A stretch of 64,000 nt of DNA from Coniella vitis (lineage: Eukaryota; Ascomycota; Sordariomycetes; Diaporthales; Schizoparmaceae). The DNA lies in NCBI GenBank assembly GCA_011317545.1, contig WUJK01000001.1, positions 1,364,001-1,428,000 on the forward strand. The letters run 5' to 3'. A model generated the notes under the pieces. That model made no database searches and was not told the origin of the DNA. It saw only the letters and a program-made list of their open reading frames with translations. Of this stretch, positions 12,189 to 24,000 are shown piece after piece. The position numbers and the translations under genes were made by a program. Position 1 is the first letter of the stretch. Every line of letters begins with the position of its first letter.

Positions 12189-13265
12189 ATGATGTTGAAT
12201 TATCTTGCTATTGCCCTCACCTTGTGCAGCACATTCTGTGCTGCTCAAACCACAACCGCATCAGCCTGTGGCGTCCGTGGAACTGCTTTGGGGTCTGCCT
12301 TGGACAGCTATCAAGATACGTCCAGCATAAAATACTCCAGCTTCTCGACTTGCAACATATATTGCTCTAGCACCACTGCCTGCCAAAGCTTTGGAATCGA
12401 GCCGTCTGTGGAATGTGTCCTCTACAGCGCGACTGTGGCAAACAATGTGGTCTTGAATTCAAGCAGCCCTTGGACATTCTACCCGACGAACGCTGTGTGT
12501 CCAGATATCGACACACCCACCTGCGCCGGTTTTGTGGGCTACGATGTCGGTGGTAATATTGGCTACTCGTCCGATGCTGTTGAGGCGACCTACGGAGGCT
12601 GTCTCAGTTTATGCAGCCTCAATTCGAAATGCTTGAGTTTCGGTCTCACATCAACTCCAGCATGCATTCTCTATCCGTACGTTATTGAGGGAAATGATAT
12701 TGCCGCGGCCGGAAGCGGTAATACCTTTTGGAACGCTGGCGGTGTATGCCCTGGTACGACTACAACCTCTACCTCTACTACGGCTTCGACTAAACGTACG
12801 GCAACGACAACTACATCCAGTGCAACTCTGAGTGAATCAACTACAGCTATAGCTGTCTCAACGCCCAAATGCTCTGGCTTCGAAGGCTACGATGCTGGTG
12901 GTATTAACATTGGATATTATACCGACGCCACATCTGCAACGTACTCTGGATGTTTGGCACTTTGTAACGCCAATCAGGAATGCTTGAGTTTCGGACTCAC
13001 AGCTGCTCCCGCATGCATCCTATACGATTACGTGGTTGAGGGCAACGATATCTCGGTTCCGGGTAGTGGCAATACCTTTTATGATCGGGGGGGCTGTTCG
13101 TCTACTACCGGTAGTACGTCCTCATCCACGATTATCCAAATCGTCAGCACATCTTCGTCTACGACCACCGACATCTCTGCAGTAGCATCTACTAGCATTC
13201 CCTCATCGACAAGCGTTATAATCTCCGTGCAAACAAGCGCCTCCTTCAGCGTAAGTACTCCGTAA
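12189..13265 (+). CDS. Secreted Ser/Thr-rich protein with three PAN/Apple-like cysteine modules
   Basis: 358 residues. Residues 1-19 form a hydrophobic signal peptide ending in ...CAA. Three Cys-rich modules follow, at about 27-105, 112-190 and 228-302. Modules 2 and 3 are close copies sharing the order C-x-GF-x-GYD, GC-L-x-LC, CLSFGLT, P-ACILY, EGND and GSGNTF; module 1 is divergent. Ser/Thr-rich linkers at about 191-226 and 303-358 should be O-glycosylated. PAN/Apple modules bind protein or carbohydrate, so a cell-wall or extracellular role is likely; the ligand is unknown. The start is chosen for the signal peptide (MM at 12189). The stop at 13263-13265 lies inside a possible intron (13251-13318), and a Gypsy LTR begins at 13341, so the true C-terminus may have been altered by the insertion. 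Confidence 0.8.
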   Translation: MMLNYLAIALTLCSTFCAAQTTTASACGVRGTALGSALDSYQDTSSIKYSSFSTCNIYCSSTTACQSFGIEPSVECVLYSATVANNVVLNSSSPWTFYPTNAVCPDIDTPTCAGFVGYDVGGNIGYSSDAVEATYGGCLSLCSLNSKCLSFGLTSTPACILYPYVIEGNDIAAAGSGNTFWNAGGVCPGTTTTSTSTTASTKRTATTTTSSATLSESTTAIAVSTPKCSGFEGYDAGGINIGYYTDATSATYSGCLALCNANQECLSFGLTAAPACILYDYVVEGNDISVPGSGNTFYDRGGCSSTTGSTSSSTIIQIVSTSSSTTTDISAVASTSIPSSTSVIISVQTSASFSVSTP

Positions 13266-13318
13266 CCACAGAATGCTCTGCATCTTTTATACGTCTGCAT
13301 TGACTAAATCCCTTATAG
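13251..13318 (+). other. Possible last intron of the PAN-module gene
   Basis: GTAAGT at 13251 and TAG at 13316-13318 frame a 68-bp candidate intron with a TGACTAAAT branch-like site. If spliced, the frame reads on through CPYTCTALL and ends at a TAA at 13346-13348, inside the LTR that starts at 13341. The alternative is simple read-through to the stop at 13263. Transcript data would decide. Confidence 0.4.
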
Positions 13319-13340
13319 TGCCCTTATACTTGCACCGCAT

Positions 13341-13822
13341 TATTATAACCCACGAACGAGCAGGTCACAGGAACAGGCCAGCGCAACCATATGCCAGCAA
13401 ATCGGAACCTCAACGGACCGATGGGGATCTCTTATATAACAAAGTCACACTAGATAACACGACCAGGGTTAGGGTTATGCAGGACAAGGGTGGACCGTAA
13501 GGACCGCACTGCGACTCCATCGACTTAGACCGTAACAGTCGACGAGCGATATCGTCGGTCTAAAGCACTATTCAGGGAATAGCAGTCGATAATAGAAGGA
13601 TATAAGGATAGGAGTTTACAGCTTAATATTAGATAGTTTCCTTATAATCTTTAGTTATAAATCTAAGTATTATTTTATATAATAAGGTAATCCCTCTTAA
13701 TTACTTATAATACTTAATATTGCTCGATAACGTACGAAAACTTAAAGGTAATACTTCCCCGCCTGCTAATATATAACTTATAGGTACTTCCAGAATTAGG
13801 GATTTAGGTAAGGATTATTATA
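13341..13822 (+). repeat. Gypsy 5' LTR (copy B), half un-RIPped
   Basis: 482-bp LTR in plus orientation, TATTATAACC...GGATTATTATA. The gene-side half (to about 13590) is rich in CpA and TpG and looks unmutated, while the rest is RIPped. It holds AGGGTTAGGGTTA at 13465-13477, a TATATAA box near 13433, and a cassette (13478-13590) shared only with LTR copy H at 56186-56667, which has the same length. Comparing the two shows C-to-T and G-to-A changes in H. Confidence 0.88.
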
Positions 13823-15850
13823 TTTTTATAATTCTTATTTAGGACGGTCTATATATACCTCTTAGGTAATATTAAGTATAATATCTAATTATAATATTAA
13901 TAGTTCTAGCCCCCTTAACGGTTAACTAAACCTAGAATACTAACTAGTAACTTATAACTACTATTAATATATTTACTATACGTATTATAGAACTCGAGGT
14001 TCGAGGAAGTATTAGCGGAACTCCTAATAAGCCCTTTAAGATAAAGCAGCTTAAAGTCTATTACGGATAAGAAGATAATATCTAACCTTTTATTATAGCC
14101 CTTAGAGCTTACTTCTAGTACTACTAATAGTAATTCCCTACTAAAGCTAAGAAAGTAGAATTTATAGCTAGTAGGCTTAAAGGCAATATACTTATATAGT
14201 TTAAACCTATCCTACGGAACTTCTTAGAATTTAAAACCGAAGAAACTAGAGAAAACGAGACTAACGAACTCTTTATATTATTCGAAACCTTCGCCTAAAT
14301 ACTTAAGGAAACCTTTAGAAATCCTAACGAAAAGCGTAATATAGAATATAAGATCTCCTAACTTAAGTAAACTAAATTAGTATTATATTATATAATATTC
14401 TTTAGATAAATTATATTATATCTCTATTAGGATAACGAACCCCTTATAATAGCTTATTATAATATATTTAAAGAATCTATTAAAGACGAACTATATAAGA
14501 TACCCCGATTAGAGATATTTATAAAATTCGTAATAATAGTAATAGCTATCGATAACTATAATTAGGAAAGGAACTAGGAATAGTAAGGAAGGTAAAGACT
14601 TATTACTAAATTTATACCCTAGGCTAATACCGGTAAATAATACTAATAGCTATTTTAACGCTTTATACCTCGATAAATTAATTACTACGGAATAGTAACT
14701 AGCGGTATAATATATTTAAGCCTTATAAAGCTCGATATAGCTTAAAGGAAACCTATAGCTAAGGAATACTTTAACTATAGTAAGATAGGCTACTTTATAT
14801 AAGAGTACCGATAACCTAAAAAACCTAGAGAATTTAAGAAAGTCCCCGAAGGATAATAAGCTAATATTATAATACGTAAGATTACGGACTCTACTCCTAG
14901 CTAAAACTAGCTTCTAAAGTAAGTATCGGATAACTCCGATTATAGACTCTTTAACTAAACCTTCTATTATAAGAATAATTATATAATATACCTTTCGGTA
15001 AAGTAAGGCTTAGGATAATTCCCTTAGAAACCTTATAAGGAACGATAAATTATAGTAACCTAAAGAATACCCCTCCTTATAGATAATAGTTTATTCGAAA
15101 GATTAATAATAGAGTAATAAGCCTAACTTATTAGGAAATACCCTTATTAGCGCGGTATAGAAGGGTATAAGCTATTTAATAAAACGAAAATTATATAAAG
15201 TAATATTACGGAAATTATAGAATAATAGGGAACGCTTAGCATCGGTTAGAGTATTAGCACCTAAACTATTAATAAAGAAACGAGCTTAGAATTAGAAAGC
15301 TCTATAAATAAATATATCGATAAAGGAGATATATATTACCTTATCTATAGTATTATACTTAGAGAACTATTCCGAATAATAACCTATTAAGACGAAACCC
15401 CCCTTATATAGGAAGATATACGAATTAATTATCTCTACGAAAAGTATTATTAGATTATATAGTTTGCTTATATTATATATAATTATAGATAATACTTTAA
15501 ATATAAGGTAACTAACGAATAGTTCCCTATACGCGAAATAGGGTATAGTATTATCGCCTATAATAACGATAATAGCGACTATTATAAAGTATTTAGAATA
15601 AAGGGAAACTACGCTAATATTAGCCTTATATATAATACCCCCTACGAATATACTATATAATAAGTAAAATAGTACTAGTATATAATACCCTAGTATATAC
15701 CTTACGCGTAAGAAAAAGCGCTCGACTAGTATAGAATACGCGAATAGAAATAAAGGAAAAAACTCGTAAAGCCCGTATATATAGAACCTATATATTATAG
15801 CTTCTATAAGCGCGCCGATTATATAGAATACCTAGCGGATAAAGCGTATA

Positions 15851-16320
15851 TATAATAATCCTTGCCTGAATCCCGGATTCTGGAAGTACCTATAAATTAT
15901 ATATTAGTAGGTAGGGAAGTATTACCTTTAAGTCTTCGTACGTTATCGAGCAATATTAAGTATTATAAGTAATTAAGAGGGATTACCCTATTATATAAAA
16001 TAATACTTAGATTTATAACTAAAGACTATAAGGAAGCTATCTAATATTAAGCTATAAACTCCTATCCTTATATTCTTCTATTATTTCCTATCTATAGTAA
16101 GTATAGATCCTTATATTACCTGGAGCGATAGGAGCGTTAGCTTATTTGGATTATTATCGCTCTAACTATCTTAGTTATTAAGGTAATCTAACCCTAACCC
16201 TAATTATACCGCTCTATATTCTTATATAAGAGATCCCTATCGGTCCGTTAAGGTTCCGATTTACTAGTATATAGTTGCGCTAGCCTATTCTTATAACCTA
16301 TATAACCGTAGGTTATAATA
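15851..16320 (-). repeat. Solo Gypsy LTR (copy C) with target duplication
   Basis: 470-bp LTR in minus orientation inside the plus-strand Gypsy body, flanked by the direct repeat GTATA at 15846-15850 and 16321-16325. The flanking body is continuous when compared with the copy near 2600, so this is a clean insertion followed by LTR-LTR recombination. It fixes the ends of the LTR. The cassette is at about 16085-16190, with ACCCTAACCCT at 16191-16201. Confidence 0.93.
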
Positions 16321-19300
16321 GTATACTTATTATAACCTTAAGGATAATTAGCCCGGAGTATAAACTCCTTATACGAAAGAAGAAAACTAAGTATACCTAT
16401 AATAATAGGCCGTAGTATATATATAATACGGAATATAATAAGCTAAGAACCTAGCTTAGATAATAGCCCTTAGAATATAATAAGAATAGTAGAACCTAAA
16501 AGGCAACGATCGCTTATAAGGGATAATAAGCGATTAGGACTTATAGTAAAGTCCCTTTATGTAACCGATAGCTCGATATACGAATATTTGAAAATCGTAA
16601 TACGAATTAACGATAAATATTATATAATACTCTTAGATAGCGGAGTATAAGGAAACTTTATATCCCTAAGCGTTATTAATAGAGAACGAATACCTTAGAA
16701 GAAGAAGATAAAACCCTATAAACTTAGTATTATAAAAGGTATAAAAGTCGCTTATAGCTAAAATATTATTAATATAAAATCTAATAAATTACTAATTATA
16801 ATCTATAAACGTATAATATTAATAAACTTCGATATTACGGATACTATATAATACGAGCTAATTTTAGGTATATTATAGTTAAGAAAGGAAAATCCTCGAA
16901 TCGATTAGATTAATAGCTATATTTTATAGGATAAAGCGGATATTTAAGAAGCGGTTATAATTAAAGGCGTAGGATCGGATTTAGTTATTAAGCGATACCT
17001 AGATAATAGGGGCTTAAACGAATTTATATATACTTTTAAATCGAGAAAAGCTAAAACGATAGCTACCCTAGGATATAATAAACCTCGATAGCTTATAGAA
17101 AAGGATCTAATAATAATTAGTATCTAATAGAAGAAGAGATATAGTAGATTAGGATACGATATAATAGGATTTTATAGATAATAGGATATATTATCGCGAT
17201 AAGTTTAAGAAGGAATTAAGTATATATAACGATATCTCCTTATAATAGTAACTATATAAGATAAAGATATATTTAGAGACCTCTCCGGTATATTAGAAGA
17301 GTATCGGAAGTTTATAAAACTATTTTAAGGAAAATTCGATAACGGCTTACTAGAGTACGGCTTATATAACTACGAGATCCTATTTAAAGAAAGAGAATAA
17401 CTAAAGTTCTTTCCTATCTACGGATTAGATAAGGATAAACTTAAAGTACTTAGAGAATATATCGACGAAAATCTTAAGAAAGGCTATATTAAACCCTTAT
17501 ATTTACTAATAGGATACCTAATCCTATTTATATTAAAGAAAAACGGTAAACTACGATTATATATTAACTATCGGTAACTTAATAATATTATAATTAAGAA
17601 TTAATACCCTTTACCTCTCTTTAAAGAACTTAGAGATAGACTTAGAGGAGCTTAATAATTTATAGCCCTTAACCTTAAGGAAGGATATATATATATTTAT
17701 ATTAAACCCGGAGAAGAATAGAAAATAGTATTTAGAATACGCTACGGATATTTCGAATATCTTATTATACTATTCGGACTTACTAACGCCCCTATATTAT
17801 TCCAGGAAATAATAAACTTTATCTTATATAAATACCTCGACTATTTTATAATCGCTTACCTAGATAATATCCTTATTTACTTAAAGATATTCGAAGAATA
17901 TTAGAAGTATATTATAATAATCCTATAAATCCTCTAAGATAATAAGATTTTAATAGAACCTATTAAATATAATTAAAATACTTAAGAAGTTAACTACCTC
18001 GGATATACTATTATACTAGGGTATATATAAATATAGAAAGATAAAGTATAAGTAGTTAGGGATTAGCTTATACCTTAGAATATTAAGGATATTAGAGCTT
18101 TCTTAAGCTATACTAACTTCTACCGATAATTTATTAAGAACTATAATAATATTATAATACTATTTACGGAACTTACGAAAAAGGATATTACCTTTAAATA
18201 GAACGAATAGGTATAGAAAGCCTTTAATATAATTAAGGATATAGTTATATTAGAATTAATCCTAGTCGAAGTAGATTAAAATAAAGTTTTCGAGATCGAG
18301 ATAAATATATTAGATTATATACTCGGTAGATAACTCGGATAACGAGACGATAAAGGATAACTATAGATAATTAATAACTTTAATAAGAAGCTAAATGGAT
18401 TAGAACTTAACTACGGAACGCCCGATTAAGAACTTATAGTAATAATAAAAGCCTTTAGGGAATAGCGATACTACCTTATCGGCGTAAAATAATAAATTCT
18501 TATATATACGGATTATAAGAATCTTTAGGTATTTACCTCGATAAAGCAGCTTAATAAACGATAAGTTAGATAATACGAATTTCTATTAGAATTTAACTTT
18601 AAAATTATCTACTGTAAAGGTAAAGAAAATAAGCGAGTAAATACTCTTAGTAGACGGTTAAACTATAAGGATAGTAATAGTAAAGACTAAGATATTATAA
18701 TAATCTTTAAGGAAGATCCGGAAGGTAACTTTACTATACTATCTATTATTAAGGAATTTAACGTAATACTATATATCGAAAGAGAAATACCTAACCTCGA
18801 TAGTATAATAATATCGGAATAAAACGATTATATTAGAAGTATCTATAGCGTACTAATATATAGATATTAAGGAATTAGAGTAATCTATAAAAGGATCTAA
18901 CGTTATTAAAACCTATTAAACCTTAAGAAACGAATTACGGATATCGTTAATAACTATAATATATATAAACGGAATAAGATAGAACAGTATAAACCTTACG
19001 GGCTATTATAACCTCTACTAATATCTATAACTATTTAGTTATCTATTAGTCTAGACTTTATTACTAAGCTACCTCTCTTATAAGAACCCTTAACTTAGAT
19101 ATAGTACGATAGTATATTAATAGTAGTTTATAGACTAAGTAGGGATATATAGTCTTCCTATTATATAAAGAAAGTAGTATTATAGAAGAACTCGTATATA
19201 TATTCCTCCGTATTATTATCGCTAACTACGGAATACCTTAGGAAATTATATTAGATAAAGATAGAAAATTTATATTAAAATTCTAGATCTTACTTACTAA

Positions 19301-20101
19301 ATACCTCGGAACGATATAATATATATCTACGGTATTTTATCCTTAGATAGACGGATAAATAGAATATACTAACCAGATTATAGAAAAATATCTATAATAC
19401 TATATTAACTACGAATAGGATAATTAGGTCGAACTCCTACCTATAGTATAATTCGCTTATAATAGCGTAGATACGATAAGTATAGGAAAATCACTATTCT
19501 TCCTATTCTATAAATAAAACCCTACGGTATACTACGAAATATTATTAGGTAGAAATATAGAAACGGTAGATTAATATACTAGAAGAATTAAATAATTATA
19601 CGAAGATATTCGATATATATTTTAGGATATTAAAGAATAAATAACGAAATATATTAATTAGAAAAGGATTAAGGGATTAATCCTATAAAAAGGAGATAAA
19701 GTCTACCTTAACCGTAAAAATATTAAAATTATTAAACCTAACGATAAACTCGATTATAAAAAACTCGGACCTTATAAAATTATATAATAGATTTTACTAG
19801 TTAACTATAAATTGGAAATCCTATATATACGCCTATACCTAATCTTCTATATTTTACTCCTAGAGCTAGTATTAGTAGATATAGAACTCTCGTACGATAT
19901 AGATATTATCGAACTAGAATAAGTATAATATAAAGTTAAATAGATTCTCGACTTATATAAACGCGGATACGGAAATTAATACCTTATTAAATAGAAAAAT
20001 TATAATAATTCGGAAAATACTTAGGAACTATTAAAGAACGTATACCTAGACCTTATTAAAAAATACGAAAATAAAAAGTCGTTATAGCCTTAGATAGAGA
20101 A

Positions 20102-20173
20102 GGTATTATAGGGAATCGAACCCCGGACCTCTTAATAAGAAACTAGGAATTCTAACTATTAAGTTATAAGACT
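20102..20173 (-). tRNA. tRNA-like sequence inside Gypsy (degenerate)
   Basis: 72 nt antisense to pol that fit a cloverleaf of 7-2-(4-8-4)-1-(5-7-5)-5-(5-7-5)-7. The T-arm contains a perfect B box GGTTCGATTCC (20122-20112), and an A-box-like segment precedes it. The anticodon loop reads TTTCTTA, suggesting TCT (Arg), though position 37 is atypical. Acceptor and D-stem mismatches are mostly C/T and G/A changes expected from RIP. The same 72-nt unit lies at 40309-40380 and 42629-42700. Probably a captured tRNA gene now non-functional. Confidence 0.5.
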
Positions 20174-20223
20174 ATTTATATCTTTAACTATAATAACTAC
20201 CTATAGAAATAACTAGACCCCTT

Positions 20224-20900
20224 ATTAAGAATTAAGAACCTCTAATATATAGAGAACCTAGGTTAAATCCCGATTAATTAATTATAGCGTTAGGCGCTAC
20301 TAACGTATTCTAATCCGTACCCTTAAATAAGGGATCCTATATAGATAATATAGCCTCCTTAGACGAAATAGCTTAAATAGTCTCGGTAATACGCTCCTAT
20401 TCTTCCTCCTTTAACCTAATATTTACTAGCTTTACGCCCTTTTCTTATAGAAACCTATACTATTTCTTTAGGCGTACTAAGCGAGTAAGAGATTCGTTTA
20501 AATAAGCTTAAGCTTCGGCTTAAAGCTTAGCTAGCTCCTTTTAATATTTTAATATCCGCTCCTCTTCCTCTAACTTACGATTATCTAGCCGAAAAAGCTT
20601 ATTAGTAATCCGGGATATTACTAAAGGTTAGTATAATATATAAGTAACTTAGGAAGAAACTATACTTATAAAAAGATATCGGAATATAATACCTATTATA
20701 AGAACGATTATATTTTATATATTATATATAGCTCTTAACTCCGTTAACTATCTTATATACTAGGCCCTCCTTAAGATAGAAAGAATAGGGTATAACTTTA
20801 AAGCTACTAGTCTTAATATAATAATAACGTTCGATATAGGTAAAACGCTTCTTAGGTAAAGACGAAGATCCAGAATTCGTACGATATAATTTTGCAATTC
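20224..20900 (-). pseudogene. Antisense coiled-coil ORF of Gypsy, type beta
   Basis: Between the tRNA-like sequence and the PPT, antisense to pol. Reading RIP-type stops as Gln/Trp gives a Lys/Glu/Leu/Arg-rich helical stretch (about 20640-20380) followed by a short aromatic/Gly tail. No enzymatic motif is visible. The sequence is unlike the ORFs at the same place in the other Gypsy copies (gamma at 23340-24000, alpha at 41940-42560), although position, strand and coiled-coil character agree. Function unknown. Confidence 0.45.
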
Positions 20901-21011
20901 TTAACGATATAACGAATTAGGAAGGTATAATCCGAAGTAAGAATATTAAGCAGGACTATTTACGAAAATACTATAAGTTTTTAGGGATAAAGACTAATAG
21001 AAGGGAGATAA

Positions 21012-21471
21012 TATTATAACCTTTAAATATATAGGTTATAGGAATAAGCTAGCGTAATTATATACTAGCAAATCGGAACCTTAATAGACTAATAAGGATC
21101 TCTTATATAAGAATATAGAATAGTATAATTAGGGTTAGGGTCTAAAGTGCTATATTATATTACTAAAGATTACTACTACTTATTAGAATATTAGTAAGTA
21201 CTAGTAAATATTAATAAGCTATATATTAATAAGCACTATAACGGAAGGATATAAGGATAGGAGTTTACGGCTTAATATTAGATAATTTCCTTATAGTCTT
21301 TAGTTGTAAATCTAAGTATTACTTTTAGTAATAGGGTAATCCTTCTTAATCTCTTATAACACTTAATATTATATAGAAACGTACGAAGACTTAAAGGTAT
21401 ATTTCCCTCTCCTGCTAATATACAACTTACAGGTACTTCCGGAATCAGGGATTTAGGCAAGGATTATTATA
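21012..21471 (+). repeat. Gypsy 3' LTR (copy D)
   Basis: 460 bp, TATTATAACC...GGATTATTATA, directly after the PPT. AGGGTTAGGG at 21131-21140. The cassette (21141-21242) matches only the truncated LTR at 41176-41363. It differs from the cassette of the 5' LTR (copy B). Confidence 0.88.
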
Positions 21472-21536
21472 TAAATACTATACTTAATATTACCTAAGAG
21501 GTATATATAGATCGTCCTAAATAAAAATTATAAAAA
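21472..21536 (-). mobile_element. Gypsy 5' leader fragment
   Basis: About 65 bp matching the leader next to the 5' LTR of other copies (compare 4650-4714): the last remnant of a minus-strand element whose 5' LTR is copy E. Confidence 0.7.
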
Positions 21537-22039
21537 TATAATAATCCTTACCTAAATCCCTAATTCTAGAAGTACTTATAAGTTATATATTAATAGGATA
21601 AGAAAGTATTACCTTTAAGTCCTAATATATACTAAATAATATTAAGTAACTTTATAACGTGCTAAGTAATTAAGAGGGGTTACTCTATTAATAAGATTAA
21701 TTCTAGACTTAAGCTTAGATTAATACTTAGATTTATAACTAAAGATTATAAGGAAAGCTATCTAATAACTAGGAAATCTATCGTCCTTATATCCTTCTAT
21801 TATCTAGTATCCCTAATACTAGATTATTTAAATTATCTTATAATCTTAATAATCCGGCTCTACTAGATTATTTAATAATCTTAATAATCCGTTCCTAATT
21901 AGCTCCTTATATTTATTATATTATCTATAATCCGTATATCTTATATAAGAGATCCTTATCGGTGCGTTATAGTTCCGATTCGTTATAGCTATATTATATT
22001 AGCCAGTTCCTATAACCTGTATAATCGTAGGTTATAACA
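21537..22039 (-). repeat. Gypsy LTR (copy E)
   Basis: 503 bp, TATAATAATCC...GGTTATAACA; the right end still has the original CA. This copy lacks the telomere-like motif and has a longer cassette (about 21802-21930) with an internal duplication of CTAGATTATTTAA...AATAATCCG and a CTAGTAT...ATACTAG hairpin. Confidence 0.85.
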
Positions 22040-22814
22040 ATTATATTATAAAGCTAATCCGTTATCCCTAAACATATTTTAAAGTCTTTTAAAGAATAAG
22101 GGAAGCTTATTTTACGGAAGGCTTTAATACGAGATTATATTATCGATAGGTTAAAGGCGTTTATATAAAATATAAATAATTCTATAAAGAGGAATCCTAT
22201 ATTACCTTTAGTAAGAGATAGCGATATACTATATTCTTAAAATAGCTCTAAGATAGCCTTTAAATATCTTAAATAATCTTCGAAGGTATCTAAGAATATA
22301 ATTATATTATTAATAAAGGCGCGTATATAATCACGTATAAAGTATAATAAACGGTCTATATAATATTAAATATATATAAGTAAGTTCCTAAATCTTATAA
22401 TAGCGACTTTTAAGCATTTAAATCGGTAATAGCTAACTAATATTAAACGGTCTTAATAATCTAAGTATATTAGAAACTAATAAAAGAAAGCTATAGTATT
22501 TATAACCGTAATATAATATTTACTATATATAGCGTCGATTATATCGGATTATAGAGGCAGAGGGTAGTTATCCGGTATTATTTACTTATTAAGAAGCCTT
22601 AAATTAGCTATAATATATCCTTTCTCTTTACTGCTAATTATATGCTAAATTACGAATATAGGTATAGTAAATAGGCAAATATCGTTTATAAAATATAAAC
22701 GTTTACCCTTATATATACCTTCGTATATTTAATTAATAAACTTCTTATTATAGAGAGCTATATGATAATAAAATCTATTAAGCTTAGCTTATTACTAGCC
22801 GTTTATTAGGGAGA
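22040..22814 (-). mobile_element. Fragment of a second Gypsy type (reverse transcriptase)
   Basis: Minus-strand reading gives the RT core of a different Gypsy lineage, with a box of the type F-I-N-N-I-I-I-F (originally FIDDIIIFS) followed by L-D-T-F-E-D-Y-L-R-Y-L. It does not match the main Gypsy family nucleotide by nucleotide. It is cut on both sides by LTRs E and F. RIPped. Confidence 0.7.
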
Positions 22815-23276
22815 TATAATGATCCTTGCCTGAATCCCGGATTCTGGAAGTACCTATAGGTTGTATATTAGCAGGAGGGGGAAATATACCTTTAAGTCTT
22901 CGTACGTTAATAAGTAATATTAAGTATTATAAGTGATTAATAGGGATTACCCTATTACTAAAAGTAATACTTAGATTTATAACTAAAGACTATAAGCAAA
23001 CTATTCTAATATTAAGCTATAAACTCTTATCCTTATATCCTTCTATTATCCTATTGGATTACTTATAACCCTATAATCCGATTACTGCGATTACCCTAAC
23101 TACCGTAATCCGATTACTCTAATTACCGTGATCTTAGTAATTAACCCTAACCCTGATTATATTATCCTATATAACTTGGTTATATAAGAGGTCCTTATAA
23201 TCCGTTATAATTCCGTTCGTTAGGCGCTTATTACGTTAGCCTATTCCTATAACCTATATAACCGTAGGTTATAATA
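22815..23276 (-). repeat. Gypsy 3' LTR (copy F)
   Basis: 462 bp, TATAATGATCC...GGTTATAATA, joined on its right to the complement of the PPT (TTATCTCCCTTCT). Cassette at 23050-23142 with a duplicated AATCCGATTACT, then AACCCTAACCCT at 23143-23154. Confidence 0.88.
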
Positions 23277-23339
23277 TTATCTCCCTTCTATCGGTCTTTA
23301 TCCCTAAAGACCTATAGTATTTCCGTAAGTAGTCCTGCC

Positions 23340-24000
23340 TAATATTCTTACTTCGGATTATACCTTCCTAATTCGTTATATCGTTAAATTCTTTAAATAA
23401 CCGTTCTCGCCTAGCCGATACTATCGACCGCTTAGGTTATCTCGTAATACCTTACTCTTTTTATTCTTAGCATAGCCTTAAGTACTAAATAATAAAGAGT
23501 TCGAAGCGCTGTTCTAATTATATTCGACGGGGTTATTCTTACGATAGTTCCGGGGTTCCGCTATCTTCTTATAGGTTTTTAATTATAGTCCCTTTTCTAT
23601 ATTTATCTCTTACTAACTCTAAAGTAGTAACGCGTATTACCGCCGAGATAGATTATTTAGAGGGTAAGGAAATAGAAGCTAAGGAAGCTTTTCTTAAGCT
23701 TTAGCAGAAGTTAACCGAGGCTATTAGTCGTCTAATAAGGTTACGTTAATAGAAGCGTTTGCTTTACGAGCGTAGTAAGAGGATAGTAGCTACGGGTCTT
23801 AAATCCTTAGATAAGTTGGATAAGAAGAAGCACGCTAAGCGGTTAGAGCGAGAGGAGGCCGTTCGTAAGGAGGAGGAGGTTCGTTAGGCCGCGGAGGACG
23901 CCGTAGTCCTAGAAGCTTAGTCTCTAGGTGCGTTCGGGATTATAAATTGGTATACCGCGGGCTTTAACTTAGGTAGCCCTAATAGTTTTACTAGCCTATA
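23340..24000 (+). pseudogene. Antisense coiled-coil ORF of Gypsy, type gamma
   Basis: Plus-strand frame opposite to pol, close to the 3' LTR. With RIP-type stops read through it encodes a long Lys/Arg/Glu/Ala coiled coil (about 23600-23900; segments such as ISRLIRLR and LKSLDKLDKKKHAKRLEREE) and a short tail with F-G-x-x-N-W. Such basic coiled-coil proteins are common unnamed products in ascomycete genomes. Sequence unrelated to types alpha and beta. Function unknown. Confidence 0.5.

Larger units (their letters stand above)
13823..21011 (+). mobile_element. Gypsy retrotransposon body, RIP-degraded, most complete copy
   Basis: Plus-strand Gypsy body between LTR copies B and D. Order: gag (about 13950-14560), mutated CCHC knuckle near 14763-14820, solo LTR insertion (15851-16325), protease LLDSG near 16630, RT (about 17400-17960; catalytic box Y-L-D-N at 17857-17868), RNase H (about 18290-18650), integrase zinc region and core (about 18890-19500), C-terminal segment to about 20090. 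Then a tRNA-like sequence, an antisense coiled-coil ORF, and a purine tract AGAAGGGAGA (20999-21008) as PPT before the 3' LTR. Frames are interrupted only by TAA/TAG, as RIP predicts. Its two LTRs carry different central cassettes, so they do not descend from one insertion without recombination. Confidence 0.88.

Noticed and set aside
12671..13300. Minus-strand frames inside the PAN-module gene
   Set aside because: Shadows of the Ser/Thr-rich coding sequence on the plus strand, which has a signal peptide and repeated cysteine modules.
21278..21460. 60-codon minus-strand frame
   Set aside because: It lies wholly within Gypsy LTR copy D and is not preserved in other LTRs.
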